The position numbers and the translations under genes are program-made. A DNA stretch of 64,000 nucleotides from PALSA-1003 sp963791945 (GTDB lineage Bacteria; Pseudomonadota; Gammaproteobacteria; Burkholderiales; Casimicrobiaceae), in contig CAWBUD010000002.1 in NCBI GenBank assembly GCA_963791945.1, positions 2,480,001-2,544,000 on the forward strand, in the 5' to 3' direction. This document shows positions 63,508 to 64,000 of the stretch, piece after piece; positions within the stretch are counted from its first letter, which is position 1, and each line of letters begins with the position of its first letter. The notes under the pieces were generated by a model. The model did no database searches, was not told where the DNA came from, and saw nothing but the letters and a program-made list of their open reading frames with translations.

Positions 63508-64000
63508 GCTCTGGTCTCGCAGTCGCCGGGCGGTACACCACCGGGGCCGAGCTCGATGGCTTCACGCTCGGCGAGCGCATTCATTCAGGCGCGATGGGAC
63601 ACATCTTCCGCGTCACGGGAAGGCAGTCGGGATTTCCGATGATCATGAAGGTCCCACGCGTGGGACCGGGCGAATCGGGCGAGGGGATCATCAATTTCGA
63701 AACCGAAGCGATGCTGTTGCCGGCTCTGACCGGTCCCCACGTTCCGCGGTTCGTGGCTGCGGGAAGCCTGGCGAGCACGCCGTATCTGGTGGCCGAATGG
63801 GTCGAGGGCGAGAGCCTCGGGCACGTCCTGGCCCGCGAGCGATTGAGCGCGTCTGAAACCGCGCGCATCGGCGCTGCGGTCGCCGATGCCGTTCACAGCC
63901 TGCATCTGCAGGACGCGATCCATCTCGACCTGAAGCCCGACAACGTGATTGTCAAGACGAACGGCGAGGTAGTGCTCATCGATTTCGGCATCGCCTATCA
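63504..64000 (+). CDS. Ser/Thr protein kinase (copy 2, cut by window edge)
   Basis: 165 residues are visible before the right edge. They form the first two-thirds of a protein kinase domain: the ATP loop IHSGAMGHIF (first glycine replaced by His, as in copy 1), Lys49 in MKVPR, catalytic HLDLKPDN with Asp142, and DFG with Asp160. The sequence is clearly paralogous to 59741-61135. Whether it also carries a UspA-like tail cannot be seen. The GTG start overlaps the phosphoesterase stop. Confidence 0.88.
   Translation, partial: MSSGLAVAGRYTTGAELDGFTLGERIHSGAMGHIFRVTGRQSGFPMIMKVPRVGPGESGEGIINFETEAMLLPALTGPHVPRFVAAGSLASTPYLVAEWVEGESLGHVLARERLSASETARIGAAVADAVHSLHLQDAIHLDLKPDNVIVKTNGEVVLIDFGIAY

Overview
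The window reads as a chromosomal segment of a high-G+C betaproteobacterium. This rests on gene order rather than on any single marker. The order mraZ-rsmH-ftsL-ftsI-murE-murF-mraY-murD-ftsW-murG-murC-murB-ddlB-ftsQ-ftsA-ftsZ-lpxC, then DciA-like/M23 peptidase/secA/argJ/DUF815 ATPase/Nudix-ThiE fusion, is typical of Betaproteobacteria. So are rplM-rpsI-argC-(coiled-coil protein)-bactofilin-erpA-anmK-M23 peptidase-tyrS and speD-speE next to tkt-gap-pgk-pyk. Genus cannot be told from the sequence alone.

Layout. 1-413: cut-off end of a DsbG-like thioredoxin gene, lower in G+C than its neighbours. 611-27172: an almost unbroken minus-strand block, read from right to left. It runs from mraZ through the whole division and cell-wall (dcw) cluster to ftsZ and lpxC, then to secA, argJ, an ATPase and a Nudix-ThiE fusion. 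Most junctions overlap by 1-11 bases (TGATG, ATGA or GTGA), so translation is probably coupled. A sigma70-like promoter and three GTGGG boxes spaced exactly 10 bases apart precede mraZ. The only structured gaps in the block are ftsA-ftsZ (tandem hairpins), the secA-side terminator and a REP-like element between secA and argJ.

27690-41202: mixed housekeeping genes. They are gamma-glutamyltranspeptidase, tRNA-Arg(CCG), a dihaem cytochrome c, a symmetrical diadenosine tetraphosphatase, a PfkB-family kinase, an AlgZ/AlgR-type (LytS/LytTR) two-component pair divergent from argH, a beta-hydroxyacid dehydrogenase, an OsmC protein, rplM-rpsI, argC, a coiled-coil membrane protein, a bactofilin and erpA. 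A decayed response-regulator gene lies between erpA and anmK. 41564-53179: anmK, an M23 peptidase, tyrS, a small unknown protein, polyamine genes speE/speD, and the glycolysis/Calvin genes tkt-gap-pgk-pyk.

53184-64000: accessory-looking transport and signalling genes. They begin with a non-canonical Nramp-like transporter and an MHS-type permease carrying an unusual periplasmic loop. Upstream is a six-gene minus-strand operon: OmpR-type regulator, metallophosphoesterase, Ser/Thr kinase fused to a UspA-like domain, two-helix membrane peptide, sodium-symporter/histidine-kinase hybrid, stand-alone receiver. A second metallophosphoesterase/Ser-Thr kinase pair, paralogous to the first, diverges on the plus strand and runs off the window. 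This mirrored kinase/phosphoesterase arrangement, combined with His-Asp signalling, is the most interesting candidate system here.

No phage, transposase, integrase, CRISPR array or rRNA was found.
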